From Vampirovibrionales bacterium (GTDB lineage Bacteria; Cyanobacteriota; Vampirovibrionia; Vampirovibrionales; Vampirovibrionaceae), in contig JAJCZA010000005.1 of assembly GCA_029262635.1 (NCBI GenBank), positions 599,135-663,134 on the forward strand: DNA of 64,000 bases, written 5' to 3'. Positions 16,180 through 24,616 of the stretch are shown one piece after another. The position numbers were made by a program, and so were the translations under genes. The notes beneath the pieces were generated by a model. That model was not told where the DNA came from. It worked only from the letters and a program-made list of their open reading frames with translations, and searched no databases. Each line of letters opens with the position of its first letter. The first letter of the stretch is position 1.

Positions 16180-18393
16180 TTAAGGCACGGGTGGTAAATC
16201 GGGTGTTTCGTCTTTCCGTGGGTTTTGAGCCGAGAAAAGCGCCTTGGCCATTCGTCCAGTTAAATGTGCTGTATCAAAAATGGCAAACCCAGAAGCTCCA
16301 GCGGTTCGTGCGGACTCTACCTGATCCAGCGTGTGTTCCGCCGTATTGTTATTAAACGGGCCAAAAATTCCAGAAATAACAGGCACTTTTTCGTGGGTTC
16401 GCTGAACCACCCGCCGGGTATCCTCGCCCACCACTTTAATCGCACTGGTTAGGGTAATGGGTGCCAAGGCATCCAACCAGCCGGAAGCCGTCCATGTCGC
16501 CCAGTCTTGATGTTTTCGAATCAGGGAGTCTTCAATTCCCGGAAAAATGACGGCTGTTAACATTACCTTCGGCTTCTTTTCCTGAATCCGTTCAGACACT
16601 TTCTGGACAAAGTGGTTGACCTGCTTTTCCTTGAACGTGTTCCAGTCTTTCCAAAGACTCTGCTGATCCGCTGTTACACCGTTTTTTGTAAAATTTTTAG
16701 GATCAAACCCTTTTAATGCTTTAAACGTATCTCGAGCGATCCAAGAATAGCCCCATGTGCTTTTAAGGTAGCTATAACGATTTGGAGGAAAGCTTAGCGG
16801 ATAACGAATGTAATCGAGTTGAAATCCATCGATATCATATTGAGTCACTATTTCGTCGGTTAATGCTAAGAGAAATGTTTGTACTTTGGGGTTGGACGGA
16901 TCCAGAAAGTACCCACCCGATTCCAGCGTCGAGGGCGTTGGCTTTCCATTGCGAGGCAAGGCTGAATATTGGACGTTTGCCCACTGGGGGTACTGATGAA
17001 GAATGGGGCCTTCTGGCGGCAGGGTTTTATCTGGGTACGCTTTTTTGTTGCCTGCGTAAAACGATTGAAACCACACGTGGATTTTCATATCCCGACGGTG
17101 TGCTTCTTGAACCCAGTGTTTTAGCAAGTCTTTCGCCGGGATAAATTTAGGGTTCTGTTTGGGTAAATGATAATCAGCCATGACTTGAGAGGGATAGATG
17201 GTATAGCCATGGAAAAACGTTTCCAGAAACACGGTGTTAATGCCCGCTTCCTTTAAAAAATCAAGCGTCTGACCAATGTCACTCACCGAGGTTTCCACAG
17301 GACGATGCCAAATCCCTTTAATCGCTTCAGCAGGAAAGGCAGGATATTCATGCCAGAGACTTTTGTTTAGGTTCTCCAGCGCTGTTACCGCCACTTCCGC
17401 TGCTTGTTCCTTCTGTTCCTGCCGTTGTAATTGTTCAATCTGGTATTCTGCGTCGCTGACAGCCTGACACACTTCCACAGGAACAACGCACTGGGCATCC
17501 TCTGTTCGGCGAGCCAATTGATAGCGATACGTCCAAAGATCCACCTGGCTGGTCAGGTTTTTTTGAAGAGGATCCACATGAATTCGAGCCCCTAAAGGCG
17601 CGTTGGCAATGAGCCAATCCCGTGCCCGGCCATGGCCGCTAATGATAAAGCCGTTTTCTGGAATCTTAGAGTTGGCCCCTTCATGGGCGACCACCATGCC
17701 GTCAATCACCGTCACCTCAAATCCGAACTCGTTGGTCTCTGTATAGCTTCGTCCTGATTGTGGGTTATAAATGACTAGCTGATTGCCCCCTCGGCAACCG
17801 GGGAACCCACAGGACGCTCGGTTGTTTTCTACGTTGGGATTTACCACGTGAATGGCAATACCCTTGCTTTGAAACCATTGAGGCCGTAAGGCAAATGTAT
17901 CATCTAAGCTTAACCGGTTTAAAAGCTCTTTTCGCTGATTACCACTGGCGGAGAGTACTAGACCGTTTTCCGGGACCGTCACATTGCCACAGGCCTTTAG
18001 GAACCCCTGCTTTTGGCAGTCCCACACGCTAAAAATATTGGTAACTCGATAGAGTCCTAATGACTTGTCTTCCAGAATAGCTACCACTTCTACGCCGTAG
18101 GGGTTTGTTCGGGTTCGAAGACCATAATCCGGTGTGTATAGTACCAGTGTGTTATCGGGGCGGGTACGGTTTTTTAGGTTAAACGTCAGAGGAGGGTGTG
18201 TATCAAGCGTGGCCTGTTGAGCTGAAGGTTCCAGTGTATAAGCGACTTGGGCGGCGCTACTTCCTGAACAAAGTGCGACCATCACCACGAAAATCACCCC
18301 AAGCCAATGGGTCTGCCAAGGTGTCCCATGATGAGCGGAAAAAAACAAGCCCACAAGTGTCTCTCCTCTACTTAAAAACAACGACTTATCCAT
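16180..18393 (-). CDS. Secreted family 10-like glycosyl hydrolase (DUF187/GHL10 type) with duplicated N-terminal domain
   Basis: After a signal peptide (hydrophobic run LGVIFVVMVALCSG, likely cleavage near SSAAQ), the protein has two copies of a beta-rich module: one reads LVLYTPDYG, then TNPYGVEVVAI and VPENGLVLSASG; the other reads LVIYNPQSG, then TNEFGFEVTVI and IPENGFIISGHG. A TIM-barrel domain follows from about residue 360 (GIWHRPVETS), with FLETFFHGYTIYPS, DIHVWFQ-like and IDGFQLDYIRYP motifs; the last two include the acidic pair expected for hydrolysis in DUF187 proteins. Such enzymes act on exopolysaccharide or wall glycans, and the substrate is unknown. The longer frame starts at a TTG (18498) with poor context, so I chose ATG 18391-18393. 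Confidence 0.8.
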   Translation of the reverse strand: MDKSLFLSRGETLVGLFFSAHHGTPWQTHWLGVIFVVMVALCSGSSAAQVAYTLEPSAQQATLDTHPPLTFNLKNRTRPDNTLVLYTPDYGLRTRTNPYGVEVVAILEDKSLGLYRVTNIFSVWDCQKQGFLKACGNVTVPENGLVLSASGNQRKELLNRLSLDDTFALRPQWFQSKGIAIHVVNPNVENNRASCGFPGCRGGNQLVIYNPQSGRSYTETNEFGFEVTVIDGMVVAHEGANSKIPENGFIISGHGRARDWLIANAPLGARIHVDPLQKNLTSQVDLWTYRYQLARRTEDAQCVVPVEVCQAVSDAEYQIEQLQRQEQKEQAAEVAVTALENLNKSLWHEYPAFPAEAIKGIWHRPVETSVSDIGQTLDFLKEAGINTVFLETFFHGYTIYPSQVMADYHLPKQNPKFIPAKDLLKHWVQEAHRRDMKIHVWFQSFYAGNKKAYPDKTLPPEGPILHQYPQWANVQYSALPRNGKPTPSTLESGGYFLDPSNPKVQTFLLALTDEIVTQYDIDGFQLDYIRYPLSFPPNRYSYLKSTWGYSWIARDTFKALKGFDPKNFTKNGVTADQQSLWKDWNTFKEKQVNHFVQKVSERIQEKKPKVMLTAVIFPGIEDSLIRKHQDWATWTASGWLDALAPITLTSAIKVVGEDTRRVVQRTHEKVPVISGIFGPFNNNTAEHTLDQVESARTAGASGFAIFDTAHLTGRMAKALFSAQNPRKDETPDLPPVP

Positions 18394-18577
18394 ACTATAG
18401 CGAGAAAGCCTGAAAGAATCACGCTTTATCCTGTGGGAGGCAATCACTATCCACTCGTCCCGTCTTTGTAAATTGATGTTAAATCTGTCTATCTTCAAGA
18501 TATGTTTCTTTTCAAGTTCCCCTTTCCTCCGCCGATAGGTTTATTACGAGGCACGTTTTAAGCGTTGGAGATCGGTT

Positions 18578-19954
18578 GTGGCTATTGGCAGTATCAATAT
18601 TAATCGCTTTCAGGGGGCTACCCAGCGGTATTTGCAAAATACCCAGCAACAGAATATGAACCTATATTCTGTTAGTGGTAACAGTTTGACTGCCAACACC
18701 ACGGGACGAAATAGTCTGAATGCTAATTCATCTTTTACCATCCCTCAAACCGATTTTAGTGCTTCTTATGCGGTTAATCAGCAGCCGACGGAGGCCAACT
18801 TATTCCAGCGAGGCAATTATCTTAATATTCGGGCTGATCAGCGCTTCCTACGGAACTCGGCCCCCGTCGAAGCTCGGAACATCAATGAAGCTAATAACTT
18901 TCAGCGCCCTTTAAATCTAAACTTTACGGGGGATAGTAAATTTCGCCCTGGGTTTGATAATAAGGTCCCACTGCAAGCGCCTCTCACACCAACGCGAGCT
19001 GATTTCCAGGACCGCATTAAACATTATGAACTCTCTGATGCTCATTTCAATACCTTAAAAAACGGGCCGGATTTTCTCATTCCCAGAAATGGACCTCTTG
19101 GGTTTAAGGTGCTTACCGATGGTGCGGGAAATATTACCGGTATTGAAACCGATACAGCCCGATTTGCGAACCAGTTTGACGGAACTCGAAACAATGAAGG
19201 GCTTCTGGCTAACCGTTATGAGATCACCCAAGGTGCTCAGTTTACTGCCAACCCTATTGCCGCCCGAAATATTGCCATTCAGCCACCGGGCGCCCCCAAT
19301 CCGAAAGGCCCCATTAACGCACAAGATCTGCTTTTACAAGAACTGACCAACAATCAGAATTTCAATGCTTTGAAACTTAATCCAGACCTTTTTAATGTGA
19401 ATCTGGGACCAGCTCAAAATATTAACCCTTTTCTCCGCGGTCCTTTATCCAACCCATTTGCTGAACGACTGGCTCAGCTCCAACCACAAGAACAAGGCAT
19501 CGCCGTCTTTGGCAGTGAATCGGAGATTGGGGTGGAAACCGCTCTCCAGATGGCCGCCTCAAAAGCAAAATTAAACCTGAATCTTGGCGAAGACTTTGCT
19601 AAAAACCTTCACGGCCTGCAGAATGCGGCTCTTCAACAAGGGTTGGTTTACTCCCCTGCTAAACATGCCGCTGAAATGAGTGGGATGATCCCGATGGTTG
19701 CTACGCTCCCGGCTCCGACCAAGAACGCGGGTGAAGTGGGTCTGATTAGTTTATCGCAAGACCTTGGAACCAGTTTTATGGCCGATACACTGGAAAAAAA
19801 GGGCGGTGGAGGAACTTACATGTCGTTTCGCAATGAAGGGCAAGGGGCAGGTGGTCAGGGCGAGCCGTCAGGACAAAACCAGCAGGGCTTTGGTGGGAAT
19901 TCACAAAAACAGCAACAGCAACATCAGCAACGTCGTTTTTCTTACAATGCCTAA
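18578..19954 (+). CDS. Asn/Gln-rich low-complexity protein, lineage-specific
   Basis: This 458-residue protein matches no family I know. It is exceptionally rich in Asn, Gln and Ala. The N-terminus reads SININRFQGATQ and leads into Asn/Ser repeats. Several short units of the type NPF, NLN and FN recur (for example NPFLRGPLSNPFAERL), and the last 45 residues are Gly/Gln-rich with a run of Gln and His ending in RRFSYNA. There is no signal peptide or membrane segment. The start is GTG with GGAG seven bases upstream. The stop overlaps the convergent RDD gene by four bases. Composition suggests an intrinsically disordered or assembly-forming protein; RFQG near residue 10 recalls the Phe-Gly leaders of other genes here. 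Confidence 0.7.
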   Translation: MAIGSININRFQGATQRYLQNTQQQNMNLYSVSGNSLTANTTGRNSLNANSSFTIPQTDFSASYAVNQQPTEANLFQRGNYLNIRADQRFLRNSAPVEARNINEANNFQRPLNLNFTGDSKFRPGFDNKVPLQAPLTPTRADFQDRIKHYELSDAHFNTLKNGPDFLIPRNGPLGFKVLTDGAGNITGIETDTARFANQFDGTRNNEGLLANRYEITQGAQFTANPIAARNIAIQPPGAPNPKGPINAQDLLLQELTNNQNFNALKLNPDLFNVNLGPAQNINPFLRGPLSNPFAERLAQLQPQEQGIAVFGSESEIGVETALQMAASKAKLNLNLGEDFAKNLHGLQNAALQQGLVYSPAKHAAEMSGMIPMVATLPAPTKNAGEVGLISLSQDLGTSFMADTLEKKGGGGTYMSFRNEGQGAGGQGEPSGQNQQGFGGNSQKQQQQHQQRRFSYNA

Positions 19955-20607
19955 GCCAGCCCAGCCCCACCGCCGGTTTGTTCTATCCAGCCCATAACCC
20001 ATTGGAACAGGGTGATGCAAATAACCCCGGTTAGGGTAAGTACGCCCATAACCACAACGGTCAGCGTGGCGTAGAAGAGGTTAATCAAAAACTCGCAGAC
20101 AGGCAACGCCATAACCACCAGCAGGGTGGTTAACCAGCGTTCGACGGAAATGGGTTGATGAGAGACGGTTAATCGTCCATCTCGATCCCAACTGGTTTGT
20201 CCGGTCCGTTTCAAAAAGAAAAAGGCGTAGATTAATGTGACGACATTGATTAGAGGCAGTCCCAGCGCCAGTGCCCGGAACCAAACATCGCCGGACCGTT
20301 TTAACGCTTGGGAATACGATAGTTTCTCGCCCGTCTCATGACGAAGCTGCACTCGAAGCATCCACTTTCCTGGCGTGGTTCCCCACCAGGACAGCATAAT
20401 GGCCTCAATAAAAATAGCGAGAAAAAAGACGACCATCATGACGATTAAATAAATGGGTGTAAAAAACAATCCCCACCCCGCGCCTGTTATCAGTGGAAAA
20501 AGAACCAACAAGGTTATCAGATAGTACAGGGCAAAATCAAACGAGCGAGCCCAATAACGCACCCATGGTCTTGTCTGGTTTTGATTATCGATTAAACTTT
20601 TGGCCAT
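19951..20607 (-). CDS. RDD family membrane protein
   Basis: RDD proteins are small integral membrane proteins named for a conserved Arg-Asp-Asp arrangement; some members act in sodium/proton exchange, but most are unassigned. Here RYWARSFDFALYYL supplies the Arg and Asp of the first membrane segment, followed by a second segment, the conserved SWWGTTPGKWMLRVQL turn, a third segment (ALALGLPLINVVTLIYAFFF), and two extra hydrophobic segments in the C-terminal third, a longer tail than usual. The gene is directly after the queE-like gene (stop and start nearly abut), so the two are likely co-transcribed. A second RDD protein is at 48.8 kb. Confidence 0.8.
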   Translation of the reverse strand: MAKSLIDNQNQTRPWVRYWARSFDFALYYLITLLVLFPLITGAGWGLFFTPIYLIVMMVVFFLAIFIEAIMLSWWGTTPGKWMLRVQLRHETGEKLSYSQALKRSGDVWFRALALGLPLINVVTLIYAFFFLKRTGQTSWDRDGRLTVSHQPISVERWLTTLLVVMALPVCEFLINLFYATLTVVVMGVLTLTGVICITLFQWVMGWIEQTGGGAGLA

Positions 20608-21387
20608 TTACCGTACCTGAACCATCTTATGAGTTTGAGGAATGACCCGAACCTCTTTAAACCAGCGGGCGAGCTGATCTTGAACTCGTAAAATGTGGGC
20701 AGGTTCCAAATGTATGCGGTGATCGGCCAGAGAGGTAACCGGTTGCAGAATAATGGGCAGGGTTTGATCCAAGATGGTCTCTCGTACCTGTGCCAGTTCC
20801 TCATCGGTGGTGTTTTTCCCAAACACGAGTTTAATAAAGACCTCGACTTCGGGCCGAGTGGCGGCCATGGCCAAAAAGGCCTGATGTTCGTTAAACAAGG
20901 CTCGTTCTCCGGTGGTGGAGGGGAGTTTGATATCCATGGCAATCACATCCGTCCAGGGCAAAACTTCAGACAAAAACGCCGCCTGTGTTCCACTGGTTTC
21001 TAAATAGGTTTGAATGTCGGGATGGTTTTTTTTGAATTCTTCAAGCAATGTTTTTAAAAATCGGTGATACAACAGAGGTTCTCCACCGGTGAAACTGACG
21101 CTGTGGTGCCGACCCTGAGCAAGTAGGTTGTCGATTGCCTGTAAAAGTGTTTCGGTAGAAACTGGGTTGTCGTAAGCCTGAGTTTGGGGTGAACCGGGTG
21201 AAAGCTCAGCATAAAAGCGACCGTCTTCAGTGGTCATCGCCGTATCACAGTAAGCGCATTTTAAATGGCAGTGAGCAAATCGAACAAACACCTGCCGATG
21301 CCCAACGTAAACCCCCTCCCCCTGAACGGAAGAAAAGACCTCCTGTATGGGGGCGGCATTCTGGGTTTTTGGTAGGGTTATTTCCAT
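20608..21387 (-). CDS. queE: QueE-like radical SAM protein (7-carboxy-7-deazaguanine synthase)
   Basis: QueE rearranges carboxy-tetrahydropterin to 7-carboxy-7-deazaguanine in queuosine synthesis. The 259-residue protein starts with IQEVFSSVQGEGVYVGHRQVFVRF, typical of QueE, followed by the iron-sulfur motif CHLKCAYCDT (C-x3-C-x2-C) near residue 40-47. The glycine-rich SFTGGEPLLY block near residue 100 binds S-adenosylmethionine, and AMDIKLPST is the conserved mid-barrel strand. The queD, queC and queF genes are not in the window. The start overlaps the preceding small gene by ten bases. Related radical SAM activases share some of these features, but the VQGEG motif strongly favours QueE. Confidence 0.88.
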   Translation of the reverse strand: MEITLPKTQNAAPIQEVFSSVQGEGVYVGHRQVFVRFAHCHLKCAYCDTAMTTEDGRFYAELSPGSPQTQAYDNPVSTETLLQAIDNLLAQGRHHSVSFTGGEPLLYHRFLKTLLEEFKKNHPDIQTYLETSGTQAAFLSEVLPWTDVIAMDIKLPSTTGERALFNEHQAFLAMAATRPEVEVFIKLVFGKNTTDEELAQVRETILDQTLPIILQPVTSLADHRIHLEPAHILRVQDQLARWFKEVRVIPQTHKMVQVR

Positions 21388-21824
21388 GATTCCAGAAGGG
21401 AGGTTTTACCTGTTGCGTCCTTCCAAGCCTTACCCCATTCTTGGCCATGCAATACGATATAAAGCGCACCGCCAAAGAAAAAGCCTAAAATTAATCCTTC
21501 TACCGTTTTTGAAGCGAGTTTTCCTATTTTGTCTGCAACTGTCTTTGTTTCTTGCTTTGCCCCTCTCAGAACGAGGTCTAACCCTTGTATCAACAAAAGA
21601 TAAGCCCCTCCCAGCAATGCGCCATACCCCGAGCTGTTACCGTAGTTATTACGGTGTTGAGTCAGTTGATGTACAGCTTGTGTTTGCTTAGTGTATGCAT
21701 GCCGTCGTTCTTCTAGGGAGTCATACCTGGAGCCTCCTTGGGGATTAGGCGTATAGCGTCCCCGATGAACAAGTGGCGGTTCGGTAGAAAGGGAGATGGG
21801 CAATTGGGAATGGGCTATGTTCAT
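21378..21824 (-). CDS. Hypothetical small membrane protein
   Basis: The 148-residue product is unrecognised. Residues 1-75 are polar, rich in Pro, Tyr, Arg and Gln (for example YTPNPQGGSRYD). Two hydrophobic segments follow, near 80-97 (GYGALLGGAYLLLIQGL) and 118-135 (LILGFFFGGALYIVLHG), and the C-terminus is charged. I chose ATG 21822-21824 because GAGG lies eight bases upstream; an ATG twelve codons earlier lacks such a site. The 3' end overlaps queE by ten bases. The layout (disordered leader, membrane hairpin) resembles the small genes at 6.3-8.2 kb, but no Phe-Gly motif is present. Confidence 0.6.
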   Translation of the reverse strand: MNIAHSQLPISLSTEPPLVHRGRYTPNPQGGSRYDSLEERRHAYTKQTQAVHQLTQHRNNYGNSSGYGALLGGAYLLLIQGLDLVLRGAKQETKTVADKIGKLASKTVEGLILGFFFGGALYIVLHGQEWGKAWKDATGKTSLLESWK

Positions 21825-22015
21825 TTTAGGAACCTCAAGACTAGAAGGAATTAAAGCCATGAATTAAACGGGTAATTGTCAATTTTATCAAATCACCGGG
21901 CTATAAAAAAGTGCGAATTACTTAAAATCAAAAGGAAAGGTCAGGAATATCAAATTAATGACACACCTAACCTGAGAACAACACTCTGCAACAGGGCAGT
22001 TAGAAAGAAAGCTAG

Positions 22016-22315
22016 CTAGTTCTTCGAGAGGGATTCCAGATACTCTTGGTTCACCGAGATAAAGACGAATCGCTTTTCAACCAGCGTCTCATCATCCATG
22101 TGATCTACCACACGATTGACGAAGTCTTCATTCTGAACCAGAGACTCTTTGCCAAATTCGTCGCGAATAGCCTCGGCGGCGGCTGTATACTTTTTATCTT
22201 GCACAAACGCCTGAAAGCTTTTTTCAAAGCGTTGTTTGATGTCCTCAAAGTTGGGAATTGCCTGAACATCAATGGGGGCGTTTAACTTTTCAGGTTCTAA
22301 AATTTCATTTGTCAT
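22016..22315 (-). CDS. Hypothetical soluble protein
   Basis: A 99-residue, acidic, helix-rich protein without membrane segments, motif or recognised family. The ATG at 22313-22315 is preceded by GAGG about 12 bases upstream and was chosen over an ATG eight codons earlier that lacks a ribosome-binding site. The gene is isolated, with non-coding stretches of 191 bases on its 3' side and 313 bases on its 5' side. Codon usage looks ordinary, so a real gene is likely. The alternating charged and aromatic helices suggest a small binding or regulatory protein, but that is only an impression. Confidence 0.55.
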   Translation of the reverse strand: MTNEILEPEKLNAPIDVQAIPNFEDIKQRFEKSFQAFVQDKKYTAAAEAIRDEFGKESLVQNEDFVNRVVDHMDDETLVEKRFVFISVNQEYLESLSKN

Positions 22316-22628
22316 ATTTTGTGATTTCCTCATCACCAACGTTACACAGGATAGATAACCAAACGTTCTAGTGTCTATTATTACGGTTCTTTTAGATTAT
22401 GACCGATTTAAATTGGGGGGAGACGATCTGTTTTTGTGTGTCTATTTTATCCATCTGAGCATATTAAAGACATCCAGTTGATTTGATGCTAGTGAATCCT
22501 CAAAAACAGCAGAATTGGTTACAAATCTTAACAGAAATAAAGCTAAATGACCAAATGTACTGAAAATCTTTCATGGTAAATGGGTTCTGTAAGCGTTCTT
22601 TGCATGAGTCCGAGTCTTTAAGAGGCCG
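22316..22628. other. Intergenic stretch without recognised gene
   Basis: These 313 bases between the small hypothetical gene and accA have no open frame with a plausible start on either strand, no tRNA-like element and no strong inverted repeat. They probably hold the promoter of the 22016-22315 gene and the accA 3' untranslated region. Confidence 0.5.
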
Positions 22629-23606
22629 CTAAGCTAACGTTTCTTGAATGGCTCCGATTTGACGAAATTTTTCGTATCGCTGTTCCATTAGTGTGTCTCC
22701 GTCAAGATTTTTCAGCGTTTCAAGGGCTTGTAATAACGTTTTTTGAATCGCCTTTCCGGCTTTTTCCGGATCTTTGTGGGCACCGCCTTCAGGCTCTTTT
22801 ACAATTCCCTCAATCATGCCAAACCCCAGTAGGTCTTTCGCTCCAATTTTAAGGGCTTCAGCTGCCTGAGCGGCGTAGTCGGCACTTCGCCAAAGAATGG
22901 ACGCGCAACCTTCGGGAGAAATGACAGTGTAAAGCGCATATTCCATCATATAGATATGGTTAGCAACACCAATGCCCAACGCACCACCAGAGCTGGCCTC
23001 ACCAATTACCAACGAAACTACCGGGATACGTAAACGGGCCATTTCTCGAATATTAAAGGCAATGGCTTGGCCAATCCCGTGCTGTTCGCCATCCATACCA
23101 GGATAAGCCCCTGGGGTATCAATCACTGTAATAACCGGTATTTTAAACTTTTCCGCATGTTGAAAAAGACGCAATGCCTTACGGTAACCTTCCGGGTTTG
23201 CCATACCGAAGTTATGGTGAAGGTTTTCCTTCATTCCTCGACCCTTTTGGGTCCCCACAATCATGGCAGGTTGGCCGTTTAGCTCGATAAGCCCACCAAT
23301 AATGGCTCGATCATCGTAACCCGCTCGATCCCCATGGAACTCAATCCAGGTATCCGGCGAAATCATTTTGACGATTTCCAAAAAATTAGGCCGTTGCGGA
23401 TGGCGGGCAATCTGAAGCCGTTCGGCGGCGGATAGGTTTGTGTAGAGCTTTTTCTTTACCCCTTTCGCCTGCGCGCGCAACCGTTTTACTTCATCGTCGA
23501 GATCCACATTCATTGTTTTACTCATGGTCACCAATTCTTCAATCTTACTTTCCATGGCCAATAACGGCTTTTCAAATTCCAAAGGTTGTATGTCGGATTT
23601 TGCCAT
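22629..23606 (-). CDS. accA: Acetyl-CoA carboxylase carboxyltransferase subunit alpha
   Basis: AccA, with AccD, transfers the carboxyl group from biotin to acetyl-CoA in the first step of fatty-acid synthesis. The 325-residue protein shows the N-terminal helical region followed by the crotonase-like core: IVGTQKGRGMKENLHHNFGM, the oxyanion loop DTPGAYPGMDGEQHG, VIGEASSGGALGIGV and the C-terminal YTVISPEGCASILWRSA, all conserved. It follows accD by five bases, so the two subunits are translated together, although in many bacteria they are unlinked. Biotin carboxylase (accC) and carrier (accB) are not in the window. Confidence 0.96.
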   Translation of the reverse strand: MAKSDIQPLEFEKPLLAMESKIEELVTMSKTMNVDLDDEVKRLRAQAKGVKKKLYTNLSAAERLQIARHPQRPNFLEIVKMISPDTWIEFHGDRAGYDDRAIIGGLIELNGQPAMIVGTQKGRGMKENLHHNFGMANPEGYRKALRLFQHAEKFKIPVITVIDTPGAYPGMDGEQHGIGQAIAFNIREMARLRIPVVSLVIGEASSGGALGIGVANHIYMMEYALYTVISPEGCASILWRSADYAAQAAEALKIGAKDLLGFGMIEGIVKEPEGGAHKDPEKAGKAIQKTLLQALETLKNLDGDTLMEQRYEKFRQIGAIQETLA

Positions 23607-23611
23607 TTGCT

Positions 23612-24574
23612 TTATACCAATGCCTTGCCTGAAGGTGAAGAACCATTCCCCTGCTTCTTCCCTTTTTCAGGAGCTAAAGGGGTTGGCTCCATGCCGGATG
23701 CTACCCGGTGCAGACGAATCAAATCAATGAGCATGGAGCGTAACGCCGAACGCTCTATCACTTGGTCCACCTGACCGTATTTCAACAAATAATTGGCAGT
23801 CTGAAAATCAGCGGGTAATTTTTGGCGAATGGTCTGTTCGATTACCCGTCGCCCAGCAAAGCCAATTCGTGACCCTTTTTCGGCGATAATAATATCGCCC
23901 AGCATGCCATAACTAGCTGTTACCCCGCCAAACGTGGGTTCGGTCAATATAGAAATATAAAGAAGCCCCGCTTCGTGAAGCTTGCCCAGAACCGAGCCGG
24001 TTTTCACCATTTGCATGAGAGAAAAGGTTCCCTCTTGCATTCTCGCCCCACCGCTTGCGGAGAAGAGAACCAAGGGGAGTCGATCGGTCAGTGCCCGCTC
24101 AGTTAGCCGGGTGATTTTTTCGCCGACAACACTTCCCATGCTACCGCCCATATAAGAAAAATCCATAATCGCTAGTGCCAGCGATTCACCGCCGATAGAG
24201 GCTACTCCGGTTACAATGGCATCCTTTAACCCGGACTTTTTATCGGCTTCTTTCTTTCGGTCAGTGTATTTTTGGGTATCTTCAAAGTCCAATGGATTGG
24301 CAGAGGTCATGGTCTCATCGATTTCAGAAAACCAGTCGGTGTCATCTGCCAGCAAATGTTCCAGGCGATCAGAAACGCCGATTCGAAAATGGAAATTACA
24401 TTTTGGGCAGACCCGTAGGTTTGTTCGCCACTCTTTCTTCGTAATGTTCACGCCGCAACTGAAGCAATGAATCCAAAGTTCGCCCAGTTCTTTATCAGTC
24501 AGCTTACTGTTGACCGCATCCGCATCCAGCTTTTTAATGTTTCTTTTTTCAGCAAACCAGTCTCGAAGTGACAT
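23612..24574 (-). CDS. accD: Acetyl-CoA carboxylase carboxyltransferase subunit beta
   Basis: The 320-residue partner of AccA. A zinc ribbon near residues 36-58 has two Cys pairs (CFSC and CPKC). The core carries SASGGARMQEGTFSLMQM and LTEPTFGGVTASYGMLGD, which line the acetyl-CoA site, and RIGFAGRRVIEQT near the C-terminus. It lies 42 bases downstream of the LptD-like gene on the same strand, so lipid synthesis and outer-membrane assembly may share a transcript. The C-terminal 20 residues are Lys/Gly/Ser-rich and probably flexible. Confidence 0.96.
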   Translation of the reverse strand: MSLRDWFAEKRNIKKLDADAVNSKLTDKELGELWIHCFSCGVNITKKEWRTNLRVCPKCNFHFRIGVSDRLEHLLADDTDWFSEIDETMTSANPLDFEDTQKYTDRKKEADKKSGLKDAIVTGVASIGGESLALAIMDFSYMGGSMGSVVGEKITRLTERALTDRLPLVLFSASGGARMQEGTFSLMQMVKTGSVLGKLHEAGLLYISILTEPTFGGVTASYGMLGDIIIAEKGSRIGFAGRRVIEQTIRQKLPADFQTANYLLKYGQVDQVIERSALRSMLIDLIRLHRVASGMEPTPLAPEKGKKQGNGSSPSGKALV

Positions 24575-24616
24575 GAGGTGGTTTTATCCTTCCACGCTTA
24601 AAATTTAAAATTGATG

